From a virus, in IMG/VR virus record IMGVR_UViG_3300032018_000007, positions 1 through 53,415 of that record: a stretch of 53,415 bases of DNA, one strand, 5' to 3'. Both the position numbers and the translations under genes were made by a program. The notes below the pieces were generated by a model. That model did no database searches. It was not told the origin of the DNA and saw only the letters and a list, made by a program, of their open reading frames with translations. This document shows positions 12,874-23,800 of this stretch, piece after piece; position 1 is the first letter of the stretch, and each line of letters opens with the position of its first letter.

Positions 12874-14559
12874 TTAATAATTATATAATGTTCTAAAACT
12901 TACCATAAGTAAATAATCTGAGTTTCCATCATTGTTTCCTGCTGTTCCACTAGTACCTGAAGATCCATTACTTCCATTTGTTCCAGAACTACCATTACTT
13001 CCACTTGAACCATTACTACCAGAAGTTCCTGAAGATCCACTAGTACCAGATGAACTATTAACTACACCTAATGTTGTTTGAGCAAAAGAATAATAAGTTG
13101 TTCCTTCAGTAACAAAGGTAATTGTATGTGATTGGTTTGATGTATTAGTTGCTCTAACTTTAACTAATATTCTATCTGTTGTATTTATTGAAAATCCTGC
13201 CTGAAATCCATCAGATAATATCATTGATGGATTTGGTGAATTTGATGTTACAGGTGATGGGTCAGTTGAAAATAATAAAGTTTCAACTCCTCCTGTTGTT
13301 CTTTTATAAACTTCACAGAATATATCAAAACTTGCATTATTATTTTGTTTATATGCGTGTAAGTAGAATGACCATACACCTAATGGTATTACTGAAACAT
13401 TCGGATAAGTTGAAGGTGTTAAATATGATTGAATAGTTGATGTTACACCATTTGCAATAGTAGCAGTTATAGTTTGTTGAATTTCACTTGTTGGTATAGG
13501 TGAAAATTCTTTATATGGTGTTTGATTGATAGATTCATTAAAATAATAAACCTGTCCTGATGATATACCATTTACACCACTAGTACCACTTGTTCCAGAC
13601 GTAGCACTAGTTCCTGACGTTCCACTAGTTCCAGAAGAACCATCATTGCCTGAAGTACCGCTTGTTCCTGAACTACCACTAGTACCAGAAGTTCCTGTAG
13701 TGCCCGATGTGCCTGAACTTCCATCACTACCACTAGTTCCTGTTGTGCCTGATGTACCAGAAGTTCCATTACTACCATTTAAACCAGTGTTACCACTTGT
13801 TCCGCTAGTACCTGATGTACCTGTAGTACCACTTGTTCCATTTATACCATTGGCTCCATTTGTTCCACTAGTCCCAGATGTACCACTGCTACCACCCAAT
13901 CCATTATTTCCTGATGTACCACTTGTACCAGCAGTACCAGACGTACTACTACTTCCACTACTACCACTAGTTCCACTAGTTCCGTTAACACCTGATGAAC
14001 CACTGCTTCCAGAAGTTCCTCTTGTTCCTGATGTTCCTGAGGTACCTGTTGTGCCAGAAGATCCAGAGCTTCCTGAAGATCCATCACCACCTGTTGAACC
14101 ATCAAGGTTTATATCCCAATAGTCAAATGTTCCTGATCCAATAACTTGTGTAGGAGACTCAAAGTTTAATATGCCTGTTAAAGGATCATAATTAATAACA
14201 ATACATTCTTGATAGTTATATGCATTGTGTGATATAACAATAGATTGTCCAGGAGTGTATGATAAGAATGTATCAACATTTAATGATCCTCCTTGTCCTA
14301 ATGTAAATTCATCAGTACTAGTTGTTCTATATCTATCTCCATTTTGACCACTTGTACCTGCTGTACCACTGGTCCCACTAGTGCCACTTGTACCAGATGT
14401 TCCACTAACATTACATAGTTTTTGATTTAACTTAACTATGACAGTCTCAAGGGTATCATTAGTATTGATTCCTGAACATACTAAACTAGCTCCTTCGTAG
14501 AATACGCAGGTAGAATTTAGTATAACAGGACATGGTATAGCTTCACAAAATTGATTCAT
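12874..14559 (-). CDS. Collagen-like Gly-Thr-Ser repeat fibre protein (561 aa)
   Basis: The order is: N-terminal Cys-containing domain (1-50); a short GTS repeat (51-72); a beta domain (about 73-152); a long collagen-like Gly-X-Y tract dominated by GTS and GSS triplets (about 153-330); a second beta domain (about 335-500); and a final GTS/GSN tract with a hydrophobic end (LLMVSFRTLYNY). Gly at every third position implies a trimeric collagen-type helix, as in phage tail or head fibres. Pro is nearly absent and Ser/Thr fill the X-Y sites, so stability must come from elsewhere, possibly glycosylation. It is the first gene after the promoter at 14579-14609. Confidence 0.88.
   Translation of the reverse strand: MNQFCEAIPCPVILNSTCVFYEGASLVCSGINTNDTLETVIVKLNQKLCNVSGTSGTSGTSGTSGTAGTSGQNGDRYRTTSTDEFTLGQGGSLNVDTFLSYTPGQSIVISHNAYNYQECIVINYDPLTGILNFESPTQVIGSGTFDYWDINLDGSTGGDGSSGSSGSSGTTGTSGTSGTRGTSGSSGSSGVNGTSGTSGSSGSSSTSGTAGTSGTSGNNGLGGSSGTSGTSGTNGANGINGTSGTTGTSGTSGTSGNTGLNGSNGTSGTSGTTGTSGSDGSSGTSGTTGTSGTSGSSGTSGTSGNDGSSGTSGTSGTSATSGTSGTSGVNGISSGQVYYFNESINQTPYKEFSPIPTSEIQQTITATIANGVTSTIQSYLTPSTYPNVSVIPLGVWSFYLHAYKQNNNASFDIFCEVYKRTTGGVETLLFSTDPSPVTSNSPNPSMILSDGFQAGFSINTTDRILVKVRATNTSNQSHTITFVTEGTTYYSFAQTTLGVVNSSSGTSGSSGTSGSNGSSGSNGSSGTNGSNGSSGTSGTAGNNDGNSDYLLMVSFRTLYNY
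13561..14097 (-). repeat. Nine-base periodic repeat encoding Gly-(Thr/Ser)-Ser triplets
   Basis: The plus strand is dominated by variants of CCACTAGTTCCTGAT-type 9-mers, each encoding one GTS-like triplet on the minus strand. Copies differ mainly at synonymous third positions. Such DNA is prone to recombination and length change, so the fibre may vary in length between isolates. Confidence 0.85.
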
Positions 14560-14578
14560 AGGTATGTTGTATAATGTG

Positions 14579-14609
14579 TAAAAATAATGTTTATAAACTT
14601 AACGTCAAA
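14579..14609 (-). promoter_or_regulatory. Bacteroidetes-type promoter for the fibre operon
   Basis: On the minus strand TTTG (14609-14606), a 19-base spacer and TATTTTTA (14586-14579) match the consensus except for A in place of the last G. Initiation would fall near 14572, about 13 bases before the ATG at 14559. Confidence 0.45.
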
Positions 14610-14644
14610 GTGTTATAGAAAATAGATGGTATAATATAGCGTTC

Positions 14645-17600
14645 CTACCTAATACCAAATTTTGATTGCATTCTGATGTCAAGATCTTTTGCAAGCTCTG
14701 GTGAAAATAAAGGTAGCAGAGCTGACATTTGATTAGTCACCTTGAAAGATTTCATCCAGTATTTAATCACTTTATTCTTTTCTTCTAGTTTTTCATCTCC
14801 TGTTGCAATTGCATAATTTTCAACTAAGAAACTACTTAATGCCTTTCTATAATTAGTTAACAATTGTACTGATGGAAATACTCCTCCTGATACTAATGTA
14901 CCAATACTAGTTGGATCATAGAAATATCCAATCTCATCTCTAAGTTTATCAATTGCTTTTAATGCAAACTTGTGTTGATTTCTTACTGCTGGGTCCTCAT
15001 CATCATCAGGTGCAAGTGCTTTCACTCCTAGATATAATGCAAACAATCCTGCATAGAATAAGAAATCTACAATTTGATTTTTTAAATTCTGTTTAACAAG
15101 ATCAGTGAACTCAGCCTCTGTCATTTGAAACTCTTTATTAGTATCAGTTTCATAATCAGCTTTCTTTTTTTCATAGAGTTCTCTAACAAATGCCATCCCC
15201 TTATCATTTCCTTGTAATGTATTAATGATGTTTCCTACAGATCCCATTAGATCTTCAGATATCATTCTAACAAACATTCTAGTTCTTCCCCATTCATATG
15301 CATCAGAAGCAGAATTATATTTAACATTACCCATACGTACATCTACAAGTCTAGGAATCCAGTTCTTGAACACCATGAATGATTTACCATATACATTTAA
15401 GTTGATTAAACGTTTGTTCTCTTCTGTTAAGTTTCCTAATGCATCACTAGTGAACTGTTGCACCTTTCTTCTAAGTTCTATTACAGAATCAGACTTTCTT
15501 TCTACACCAGGAATTACAAACTCACCCTCAACAACTTTTCCTAATTGTAAAACACCTTTCTCTTCATTAAGAGCTTTTACATCTTCTTCAAACTTTGTAG
15601 CTCTAGCATCTCTTTCACTTTGTGTTCCTGCATAGAAGTCTCTATATTCATCAGTTGATTTTAAATACTCTCTAGTATTAATCACTTGAGCATCTAATAC
15701 AATTGAATTCTTTATAAAGCTAAAGAAGTTAGTAGTCTGTACAGACTCCTCACCACTTCTCATCATAACCATAAGAAAATCTTGAACAGCCTCATCATTT
15801 AACTTATTTAGAGAAAGTTTTGTAGCAGCCTGTCTATTATAATTATCAGTGAATGGAATGAAATAATCTAAAGCAGCTAATGCTTTTTGTTTATCTTGTC
15901 CACCCATTTTATTTCCTAATAACCACATCTCTGTAGTTACAAAATCTGTCTTAGTAAAATACTTACCTGAGTTTATAAATGATTGTGTCTTACCACCAAA
16001 TAAATTTGACAAAGAAGATAGAGGGTTCAATCCTAATGTCATCACTTGGAATGAATTATTTAATTGTGTAACTACTTTGTTTACAGAAACTTGTCTTCCT
16101 TCTAAGTTTTCAGGAAGTATTTTCATCCCTAACTTTTTATTAACTCTTTCACCTAACTTACCAAATGTTCCTAGCACTTGATCAAATGTATCACTTTGTA
16201 TATATTGTTGTTGATAGATAATAGCTTTTACCATATCCTCAACTAGTTTAGTGTTCTCTGTGTTATCTGGATTATATTGTAGTACACCATCTTTATATTC
16301 AGTTTTACCAAAATAAGATGTTGCAATAGCTTTTTTATTTCTTTCCAATCTAACAAGAGCTCTACCCTGTGCTTCTATATCTGTTAAATATTTAAACTTA
16401 ATAGCAAACTCATTGTACATTGCCATAGTTTTAAATAAATCTGTAGATACTTCTCCATTTATCTTACCTGTTAAGTATCTAGGTATAGTGTCAATTGGTT
16501 TACCTGTATTAGGGTCAATCGCTCCATATCCTGTGTCTCCTTCATCAACAGATATGTTTCTTAAGAACTGTTCTCCTATTGTAACATTCCCACCAAATAT
16601 AAGTTTTTCTGTAAAACTTTTTCTAACCCATGGAAGAAACGTTCTAGCATCAGCTGCATTTATATATCCTATACTTTGGTAATATTGATTTCTTTCTTTA
16701 ATATAATCATAGAACTCTTTAGCTGGAGCATTCTCTGGTTTATTTAATTCTTTCCAGTTAGCAGATTCCCAAGTTTCTCTTTTAGGAAACTTCTTTATAT
16801 CATTTTCAAGTAACCATCCTACAGATTTATCTGATAGAATATTATAAAGATCACTCACTTTAGATTTCTCTCTAGCTATATCTTTATTAATTTGTTCTTC
16901 GCTACCTACTCTGTACGCAGCCTTATCATCAATTCTTTGATACTCTTCCTCTCTTTTTTCTTCAAGATATTTTCTATATGCTTCTACATCTACATTATCT
17001 TTGATCCAACTAATGTCTTTATCTTTAATCTTTTCTTTTAATGTAGAATAGAACTTAGGATCGAACTCATCGATTAATTCATTAGACTCTTTCTTCTTAA
17101 GTAAATCAAATTGATTTTTAACACTAAGTCCTTTGGCTGATGCCCACTTTTCAAAAGAACTCTTTATATCAGTTAGTCTTTTAACTTCTGTTTGAACATC
17201 CATTCCAGCTAAAGCATATGCTTTATTAGATTTTTTAAATAGCACATCTAATGCTTTCAATTGAATTGTAGCAGTGTTGCCAAACCATTTAGTTAGTCCT
17301 TTTACTATCTTCTCAGCTGTAGCAGATCCACCAACTATATTTTCAATATATTCTATATCAACATCTTTTAATTGATCCTTGTACTCTCTAGCATTATCAA
17401 CTGTATCTCTAAGTTCTTCTTTTAACTTCTTATCTTCTTCAGATAATTCACCTTGAAATAAGAATTTTAATTCTGTATCTAGATTTATATAAGAATCTAA
17501 AGCTTGCTGTATAACTTCTAATGTATTTGAGAATTCACTAATTTCAGGCTCAGTAAATTTAGATTTATCCTGACCCTTGAATTTAGTATTATATATATCT

Positions 17601-20600
17601 ATAGTAGCTTCAATTTGTTTGTTTAATATTTTTGCTTGATATAACAATGGAGCAATGTTTTGTTTCATTTGCAATTGTCTAATAGCAGAAAACAAAGCAT
17701 TCAATTGCTCAGCTTTATTTATTTTTTCTGAAGGAAGAGCTTTCTCTGCAGAAAGTTTTTTATAGATACCATTTAGTTTTTCTAATAAGCCATCAATCTT
17801 TTTGTTTCCAGTTTTTTCAGCTTCAAGACCTACAGGAATTAAATAATCCTCTTGTATATTTTTAACATTTACATCACCAATCTTAATACTTAGCAATTGA
17901 GGCATTGCTCCTGTTTTTCTATTAGCCTCTGAGTAAACAGCTTTGATAGGAATCATCCTTGTTTGTTCAAAGTTTTCATTCTTAACATTGTATACACGAC
18001 TAATCATGTATTTATATTGTTCCATCTGAATGTTCCATGCATTGATTTTATACCAAGGGATGTCTTCATACTTATTTGTATTAAGATCCATGAACTTCCA
18101 GTCAAGAATGTTCACCTTTCCTTCTGGTGTAATAGCTAAGAAATCCACAGTACCAGCAAGATCTCTTTTAGCATCATACAATGTAGCTTCAGACATGAAT
18201 ATAGTTCCTTTAGGGAATGTAGCAAGTCTATCTTGAAGATTCTTCTTCAATATATCATACATAGTCCTATCATTAGGATTTAATTGAGAAACATATCCAT
18301 CATCATTTAATATTTCATCTCTTAATTTTCCATTCTCATCAACAAATATTTCAAACGCATGTTCAAGATCAGCATGTCCTGCTGTACCTTTAGTTGCTTT
18401 AAGATCATTTACTGTATTAGTGAACTCATCATTAGTTAACGATCCTTCTCCAAGTCTTCTTTTATACCACTTAGCTACAATATCAGACACTCTCTCACCA
18501 ATCTTTTTACCATCTATAGAATAACCATCATCTTCTTTCTTTATCTTACTAGCTATTTCTTTTATTGAATTATAAATTTGTTCTTGTTTAGTTTGTTCTG
18601 TCTTTTGTAAGTATACACCTCCATCTACTATATCTTCAGCTGTACCAATACTCTTGCCAGAAAGTATATCCATAGAAGCTTTATCAAATCCACTTGTAGT
18701 GAATAAGTTTGTCAAGTAGTCAACTATTTTAGACCACCAAGTTTCAACTTTAGCTATTTTCTCTGGATGCTCACTGATGCCCTCAGATTGATTAATTATC
18801 ACTTCAGCTAACACTTTACCAATAGCTTCTTTCTTTAACTTACGGATGTCTGGTTTGCCTTCTGGAGTTTGATATTTAGGATCATCTGAGTAATCTCTCA
18901 ACACTTCATTATAAATAGTGTAATCAGTAATTTCTTTAAGAAATTGATTAAATAGTTTAGGATTTTTCTGTTCAATTATCTCAATAGCAAAGTGCATAGC
19001 TTCTTCAGGAAGAGCTTGTGCTTCTTTACCCTCTACCACTTGTATAAGCTTTTGCATCATAAATGCAGCACCATTAGCATCTTGTCTTACACCATCAATA
19101 ACAATGTCTTTTACATTCTTTATATCTACACCAATACGTTTAATGAAATCTTTTAATGCAGCAATAGTTTTTGAAGAAGCAGATGTTGGTATAGGTCCTT
19201 CTTTCTTTTGTAACATTATAGGTTGTTGTTCTCTCTCAGGAACAATGTTTATTTCATTCCATGTATTACCATACTCATCAGTAACTTGTTTTACATTCTC
19301 TTTACCATATTGTTTGTTAAGAACATTCTTTACAGTGTTTTCATAGAAGTTTTCAATAGGTTTAAGTTTTCCTATACCATTATCTTTATAATTTTTAATT
19401 TTAGCTTCTACTTGATTTATTTTTGTATCAGTTGAAACTATACTTCCTTCTACATTTGTAATTTCTCTTTCTAAAGAATCTTTTGTAAGATTATATTCAT
19501 AAAGTTCTTCTTCTTTTAATTTTCTAAAAGACTCTAATTTAGCAAGGGCTGTTTTTTCTATTTCTAAATCAGATTTAAAATTTTCTAAATCTTGATTCAT
19601 TGTTTGTAATTGATTAGCTAATGTTTCATGACCTTCTACTTTAGCAGCAGTTTCTCCAGAAGGAAATAACACTTTCTCATATCCTTTCTTAGCACTGTCT
19701 TGTATAATAGATTTAACAAAGAATGTTACCCAGTTAGATCCTTGGTTTAATAGTTGTAAGAATTGATTTTTTGATTGAGGAATATTTTGTTTTTCATATT
19801 CTTTTTTAGCAATTTCCATTTCTTTATTAGAAATTCTCATGCCATTTTTATAATACACAGTAGTTGGTTCGGTTTGATTTTCTTCTTCATAATATATATC
19901 TTCTACAACTGCATCATACGCATAATCATTTAGTTCAAAACTATATTCTTCATTTTCAAACAGAGCTGCTGTAATAACACTATTAGTAGGAATACCAGTT
20001 AAATTTTTTCTATCTCTACCTTTCTGAAAAAGATCAGATTGTACTTCTAGTATTCTACGAGTTTTAGTTGCTTTATTTGTAGGTACTATTATTTTACCAT
20101 TAACTTTTTTAGCTGTCCATAAATCTATATCATCTTCAACATTTTCAGGAGAAGTTACTACTGCTTGTTCATCACTTCTAAACCAACCTATACCTTGGTC
20201 TGTAGCAAACTGAGCATGTCCTTTTATACTTGGTGTAATAGCTGGTGTAGCTATTTCATTCTCTGTATAATTAGTTCCTCCTGGAACTGTTAGGTTAGAA
20301 TAATAATCAGCATTTTTATCTAAAAAAGTTTTACTATCTTTTATCCATTGATCATAAGCTTCTTTAGTAATTTCATTACTTTCTCCAACATCAGGATCAG
20401 ACATATAATATTTTCCATCTCTTTTAAAAGCACTAACTCCTCCACTTTCTTCATAAGAAGTTAATGTGTCTTTAGTTTTAGCAGTGTTAATCTCAATAGC
20501 AAAACTATAATTAGCAAGAAGAGAAGAAATAAGTTCTCCTCTATCTTGTGTATTAAATGACTTGAGAATTTCTAACTGATCTTTAGGAACACCAAGATCA

Positions 20601-20848
20601 GCTTGCATTTTCTTCCAGAAGAAATCACCAGAGATTTTGTTTTTAGCTACAGCACCAAAGAACTGATCAGCTTTAGGAGATTGTAAAATATTTGTAGCTT
20701 TTAAACCAGTCTTTACAATTTCTATTTTACTTTCTGATTCAGGAACACGAGTGTTATATTTATCCCATAGGTAATAAGCTACATCTTCTCCTCTAGATGC
20801 TACTAGTAATTTCCATTCTTCTAAATTCTTATTTGGACAATTTGCCAT
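14645..20848 (-). CDS. Giant polyvalent virion protein with PD-(D/E)XK nuclease domain (2067 aa)
   Basis: The N-terminus (starting MANCPNKNLEEWKLLVASRG) resembles the starts of giant crAss-like phage proteins. Residues about 190-275 have GGTNYTENE and later ILEVQSDLFQKGR, followed by KGYEKVLFPSGETAA. This is the pattern of a domain common in phage 'polyvalent' proteins (NYxE ... EIQSDw ... tGe). Residues about 815-950 form a RecB/Cas4-like PD-(D/E)XK nuclease: GTAGHADLE with H825, E887, GTVDFL with D902, and ILDWKF with D916 and K918. A helical C-terminal half holds a hydrophobic segment near 1920 (FLFYAGLFALYLGVKAL). It directly follows the RNA polymerase gene, so it is probably packaged and injected. 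Why a nuclease is delivered is unknown; attack on host DNA is one option. Confidence 0.8.
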   Translation of the reverse strand: MANCPNKNLEEWKLLVASRGEDVAYYLWDKYNTRVPESESKIEIVKTGLKATNILQSPKADQFFGAVAKNKISGDFFWKKMQADLGVPKDQLEILKSFNTQDRGELISSLLANYSFAIEINTAKTKDTLTSYEESGGVSAFKRDGKYYMSDPDVGESNEITKEAYDQWIKDSKTFLDKNADYYSNLTVPGGTNYTENEIATPAITPSIKGHAQFATDQGIGWFRSDEQAVVTSPENVEDDIDLWTAKKVNGKIIVPTNKATKTRRILEVQSDLFQKGRDRKNLTGIPTNSVITAALFENEEYSFELNDYAYDAVVEDIYYEEENQTEPTTVYYKNGMRISNKEMEIAKKEYEKQNIPQSKNQFLQLLNQGSNWVTFFVKSIIQDSAKKGYEKVLFPSGETAAKVEGHETLANQLQTMNQDLENFKSDLEIEKTALAKLESFRKLKEEELYEYNLTKDSLEREITNVEGSIVSTDTKINQVEAKIKNYKDNGIGKLKPIENFYENTVKNVLNKQYGKENVKQVTDEYGNTWNEINIVPEREQQPIMLQKKEGPIPTSASSKTIAALKDFIKRIGVDIKNVKDIVIDGVRQDANGAAFMMQKLIQVVEGKEAQALPEEAMHFAIEIIEQKNPKLFNQFLKEITDYTIYNEVLRDYSDDPKYQTPEGKPDIRKLKKEAIGKVLAEVIINQSEGISEHPEKIAKVETWWSKIVDYLTNLFTTSGFDKASMDILSGKSIGTAEDIVDGGVYLQKTEQTKQEQIYNSIKEIASKIKKEDDGYSIDGKKIGERVSDIVAKWYKRRLGEGSLTNDEFTNTVNDLKATKGTAGHADLEHAFEIFVDENGKLRDEILNDDGYVSQLNPNDRTMYDILKKNLQDRLATFPKGTIFMSEATLYDAKRDLAGTVDFLAITPEGKVNILDWKFMDLNTNKYEDIPWYKINAWNIQMEQYKYMISRVYNVKNENFEQTRMIPIKAVYSEANRKTGAMPQLLSIKIGDVNVKNIQEDYLIPVGLEAEKTGNKKIDGLLEKLNGIYKKLSAEKALPSEKINKAEQLNALFSAIRQLQMKQNIAPLLYQAKILNKQIEATIDIYNTKFKGQDKSKFTEPEISEFSNTLEVIQQALDSYINLDTELKFLFQGELSEEDKKLKEELRDTVDNAREYKDQLKDVDIEYIENIVGGSATAEKIVKGLTKWFGNTATIQLKALDVLFKKSNKAYALAGMDVQTEVKRLTDIKSSFEKWASAKGLSVKNQFDLLKKKESNELIDEFDPKFYSTLKEKIKDKDISWIKDNVDVEAYRKYLEEKREEEYQRIDDKAAYRVGSEEQINKDIAREKSKVSDLYNILSDKSVGWLLENDIKKFPKRETWESANWKELNKPENAPAKEFYDYIKERNQYYQSIGYINAADARTFLPWVRKSFTEKLIFGGNVTIGEQFLRNISVDEGDTGYGAIDPNTGKPIDTIPRYLTGKINGEVSTDLFKTMAMYNEFAIKFKYLTDIEAQGRALVRLERNKKAIATSYFGKTEYKDGVLQYNPDNTENTKLVEDMVKAIIYQQQYIQSDTFDQVLGTFGKLGERVNKKLGMKILPENLEGRQVSVNKVVTQLNNSFQVMTLGLNPLSSLSNLFGGKTQSFINSGKYFTKTDFVTTEMWLLGNKMGGQDKQKALAALDYFIPFTDNYNRQAATKLSLNKLNDEAVQDFLMVMMRSGEESVQTTNFFSFIKNSIVLDAQVINTREYLKSTDEYRDFYAGTQSERDARATKFEEDVKALNEEKGVLQLGKVVEGEFVIPGVERKSDSVIELRRKVQQFTSDALGNLTEENKRLINLNVYGKSFMVFKNWIPRLVDVRMGNVKYNSASDAYEWGRTRMFVRMISEDLMGSVGNIINTLQGNDKGMAFVRELYEKKKADYETDTNKEFQMTEAEFTDLVKQNLKNQIVDFLFYAGLFALYLGVKALAPDDDEDPAVRNQHKFALKAIDKLRDEIGYFYDPTSIGTLVSGGVFPSVQLLTNYRKALSSFLVENYAIATGDEKLEEKNKVIKYWMKSFKVTNQMSALLPLFSPELAKDLDIRMQSKFGIR

Positions 20849-20851
20849 AAC

Positions 20852-23800
20852 TTAACATATTGATTTTAAAATTTTACCTATTTCTTTTGGATTATATCCT
20901 AATGCTTCTAGCATATTACTATTGATATCAGACTTGTTATATTCTTTACCATCTTTCAATGTTATTGTATTATCATCTTCTGTCTGTAAAGATACATCTT
21001 CTTTTGTTAATCCAGCACCATAATAATTAATAATATCAGCATTAGGGATCTCTAAACTAATTTTCATTGAACCATTGTCAATTGCTGATGGTTTGAAATA
21101 TTCATAGTTCTCTGTAGCTCTATCACCATCTCCATATAGATTGATAAGTTTATATACATGATGACCTATTATTTTATTTTTAATTTTATTGTATACAATC
21201 AATGGTTGACCAAAATCATTTTTAACTTTTGCATATCCAAAATAATCTTTTAATGAATAATCACCTTTGGCTTTTCGTCTAGCATAATCAGCTGAGTTAA
21301 CTTCTCTACCATTAACCATATCTATACCACCTACAACTCTTGGAATTTTAACATAATCATGTTTTAAATCCATAAAGTTATATTTCTCACTAAGAAAAAG
21401 AATTTTTCTATCCTCAGATTTTATACCAAGACCTTCTGCTGCTGGAAATGAATAAGAAAAGTATTTATATAAATCTCCTTCTGGTGTATGTATAGGTTCT
21501 TCTGTAAATGATTGAAAGAATTTAATATTTTCTATAACAGGAAAAACATCAGAATTTCTAAAATTGTTTCTTTGATACCATCCTTCAGTAAACTTGTCAA
21601 GATTTTGATTAGCTACAAGTCCAGAAATAATTGGTTCAACTATAGCACTATAATCTTCTATAGGAATAATCTCTCTAATAGATAATGGAGAAGCATAAGT
21701 TCCTTGTAATATAGATAGTTCTACAATATCTTTATATAATTGATTTGTTGCAGGAGTATCTCTAAGTTCTCTCATCATTCCTGTATACATATTCTTATCC
21801 ATAGCATTCTCAGGTCTCGTTTTTAATCTAATAGTTTTTACACCATCAGGTCTTTCTCCTGTATCAGCCTGTAATTCTTTAAGAATTTGTAAACTTGGAT
21901 TAGTCTTTTTAGCTATCTCCATTCTAACTGCTACAGAAGTGTTGTCATCTATAAGCAATTCTTTTATTCTATCACTATATTTAGTATCATTCTGTACAAC
22001 ATAGTCAATAAATGCAGCTTTAATTTCTACTGCTATCTTTTCAAACTTATCATTAGCTAAATACTCATTATCACCAAAACTTTTAAGAACAGTGTTAGTT
22101 ATTTCTTTAAACTCAAGTTGATCAAGTTTAAGAACAGCTCCCATTGCTTCAGTAGATTTATCTAAGAATTTAGATTGTGGGCCAATGAATGTAGAGTTCA
22201 ATATATTATCAACAGAACTTATTATATTTGTATCTAATGCAGTTTGTGTTCTCCATTGTTTCTTAGAAAGTGTTTCAGCACTTCTTAGCTTAGTGGTATC
22301 ATAGTTTGTAGCTTGTGTGAATTTAAAATTAAACTCAGCCATCTTAGCATATTTCAAGAACTCGTCAAGTATACGTAATTGATTAGCATTTTGTTTTGCA
22401 TTAAAAATAGTTCCTGTGTAATAATCTTTTATGTTACCTTCTAGGTTAGTTACATCTAATTCTGTATTCTTAAACATGTCTCCTGTAGTGATGAATTTAT
22501 CTTTCATAACTACAATATTTTTTTGACTAAACAAACTCTTAGCACTTATGCTGTTTAGATATTTTAAATACTCAGAAATAATAGGTTGATTTAAAAACAT
22601 GGCTGCTTGTTCACCAGTTCCAATATTCTCAAGGAACATAAATGTACGAATCACAAGATCTGATTGTATAATCTTTGTTATATAATCATCTTTAGCTACA
22701 TCCACAAAAGATGTTGCATACCCAGATAGTCTATTAGATATAAGTTCATTAGAATCTTTTACAGTGGTTACGGATAAAGAAACTTTTTCTATTCCACCAA
22801 TTAACACTGTATTATGTTTTAATGCAATAGTTCCATCTCCTAAGAATTTTCTATCTTGTTCAGATAAGTCATAGAACTTATTAGTATCAATATACACTTC
22901 ACTCTTTTGTTTTAATGAAAGATTTGTAATATTAACAGCAGCAATACCTACCCACCTCTTAGCAGTAACAAATGAGTTTCTAAGTGTAGTCATATAGTTT
23001 CTATTAAGTATTCTATTCTTAATAGTTGTCTCATCATACCCTCTTAACTCATCCAGTTTAGTTGACAATGATTTAAGTCCAGCATCATCAATAGGTGATA
23101 TAAGTCTATCAAAGTTTTCAGGAAGTGTAACAAGTTTCTCAAGAGAATCATAGTACTCATTTTCTAAAGATTTTTTATACATTTCACCAATAACAGTTTC
23201 TTTAATACCTTGCTTAGCTAAATCTGAAAGAAATTCTGATGTTATATCATCTTTATCAAATACTGAACCTTCTGTATAAGAATATAATAAAGCATTTAAT
23301 TCTGGAGTGGTCTTTGAAGATTCTAAAAATCTTTCAAGTTCACGTTGTTGTTGTTTAGTAAGAAGTAATCCTTTATCAAATAGTTCACCATAGTACTCTT
23401 TAGTAGCTTCTTCTGATCCCATGTATTTGATTAGTCTAACATCTCCATTCTTATCTAAGTAAGTAGATTTAAGGTACATGTTTAACTTATCTATATCAAA
23501 ATCCGATCCTGCTTTAGTAGTGATTTCTGAAGGAACAACAACAGTTGATCCCATGTATTGTGGAAGGAAACCTTTCACTCTAACTGCTTCTACAGAGGAT
23601 AGAGCTTGTGTAGGAATACGGAAACCAATACCTTGTAACAAAGCTTTACCATCAGGTGTATTGTTTAGGTATTCTATTAGTTCTTCATCTGTTTTATTAG
23701 CATGCTGACCAAGTTTACCTTTTAACCAATGAGGAAGTAATATTTCACAATAAGGATCTGTTTTAGTGTAAAACTTAAGTGTATCATCAGTTAACATTAC

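Noticed and set aside
13561-14097. Regular short repeats that could be taken for a CRISPR array
   Set aside because: The period is nine bases with no unique spacers, and the repeats encode Gly-Thr-Ser triplets in a long open frame.
13646-14122. Plus-strand ORF with VPLVP-type repeats
   Set aside because: It is the complementary frame of the collagen-like repeat; its Val-Pro pattern follows automatically from Gly-Thr-Ser codons on the other strand.
12874-14559. Diversity-generating retroelement target in the fibre genes
   Set aside because: No reverse transcriptase or template-repeat copy is visible in the window.
18960-19030. EEAMH in the 2067-residue protein (H619) as an inverted metallopeptidase site
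   Set aside because: A single EExxH without other recognisable ligands is too weak to call.
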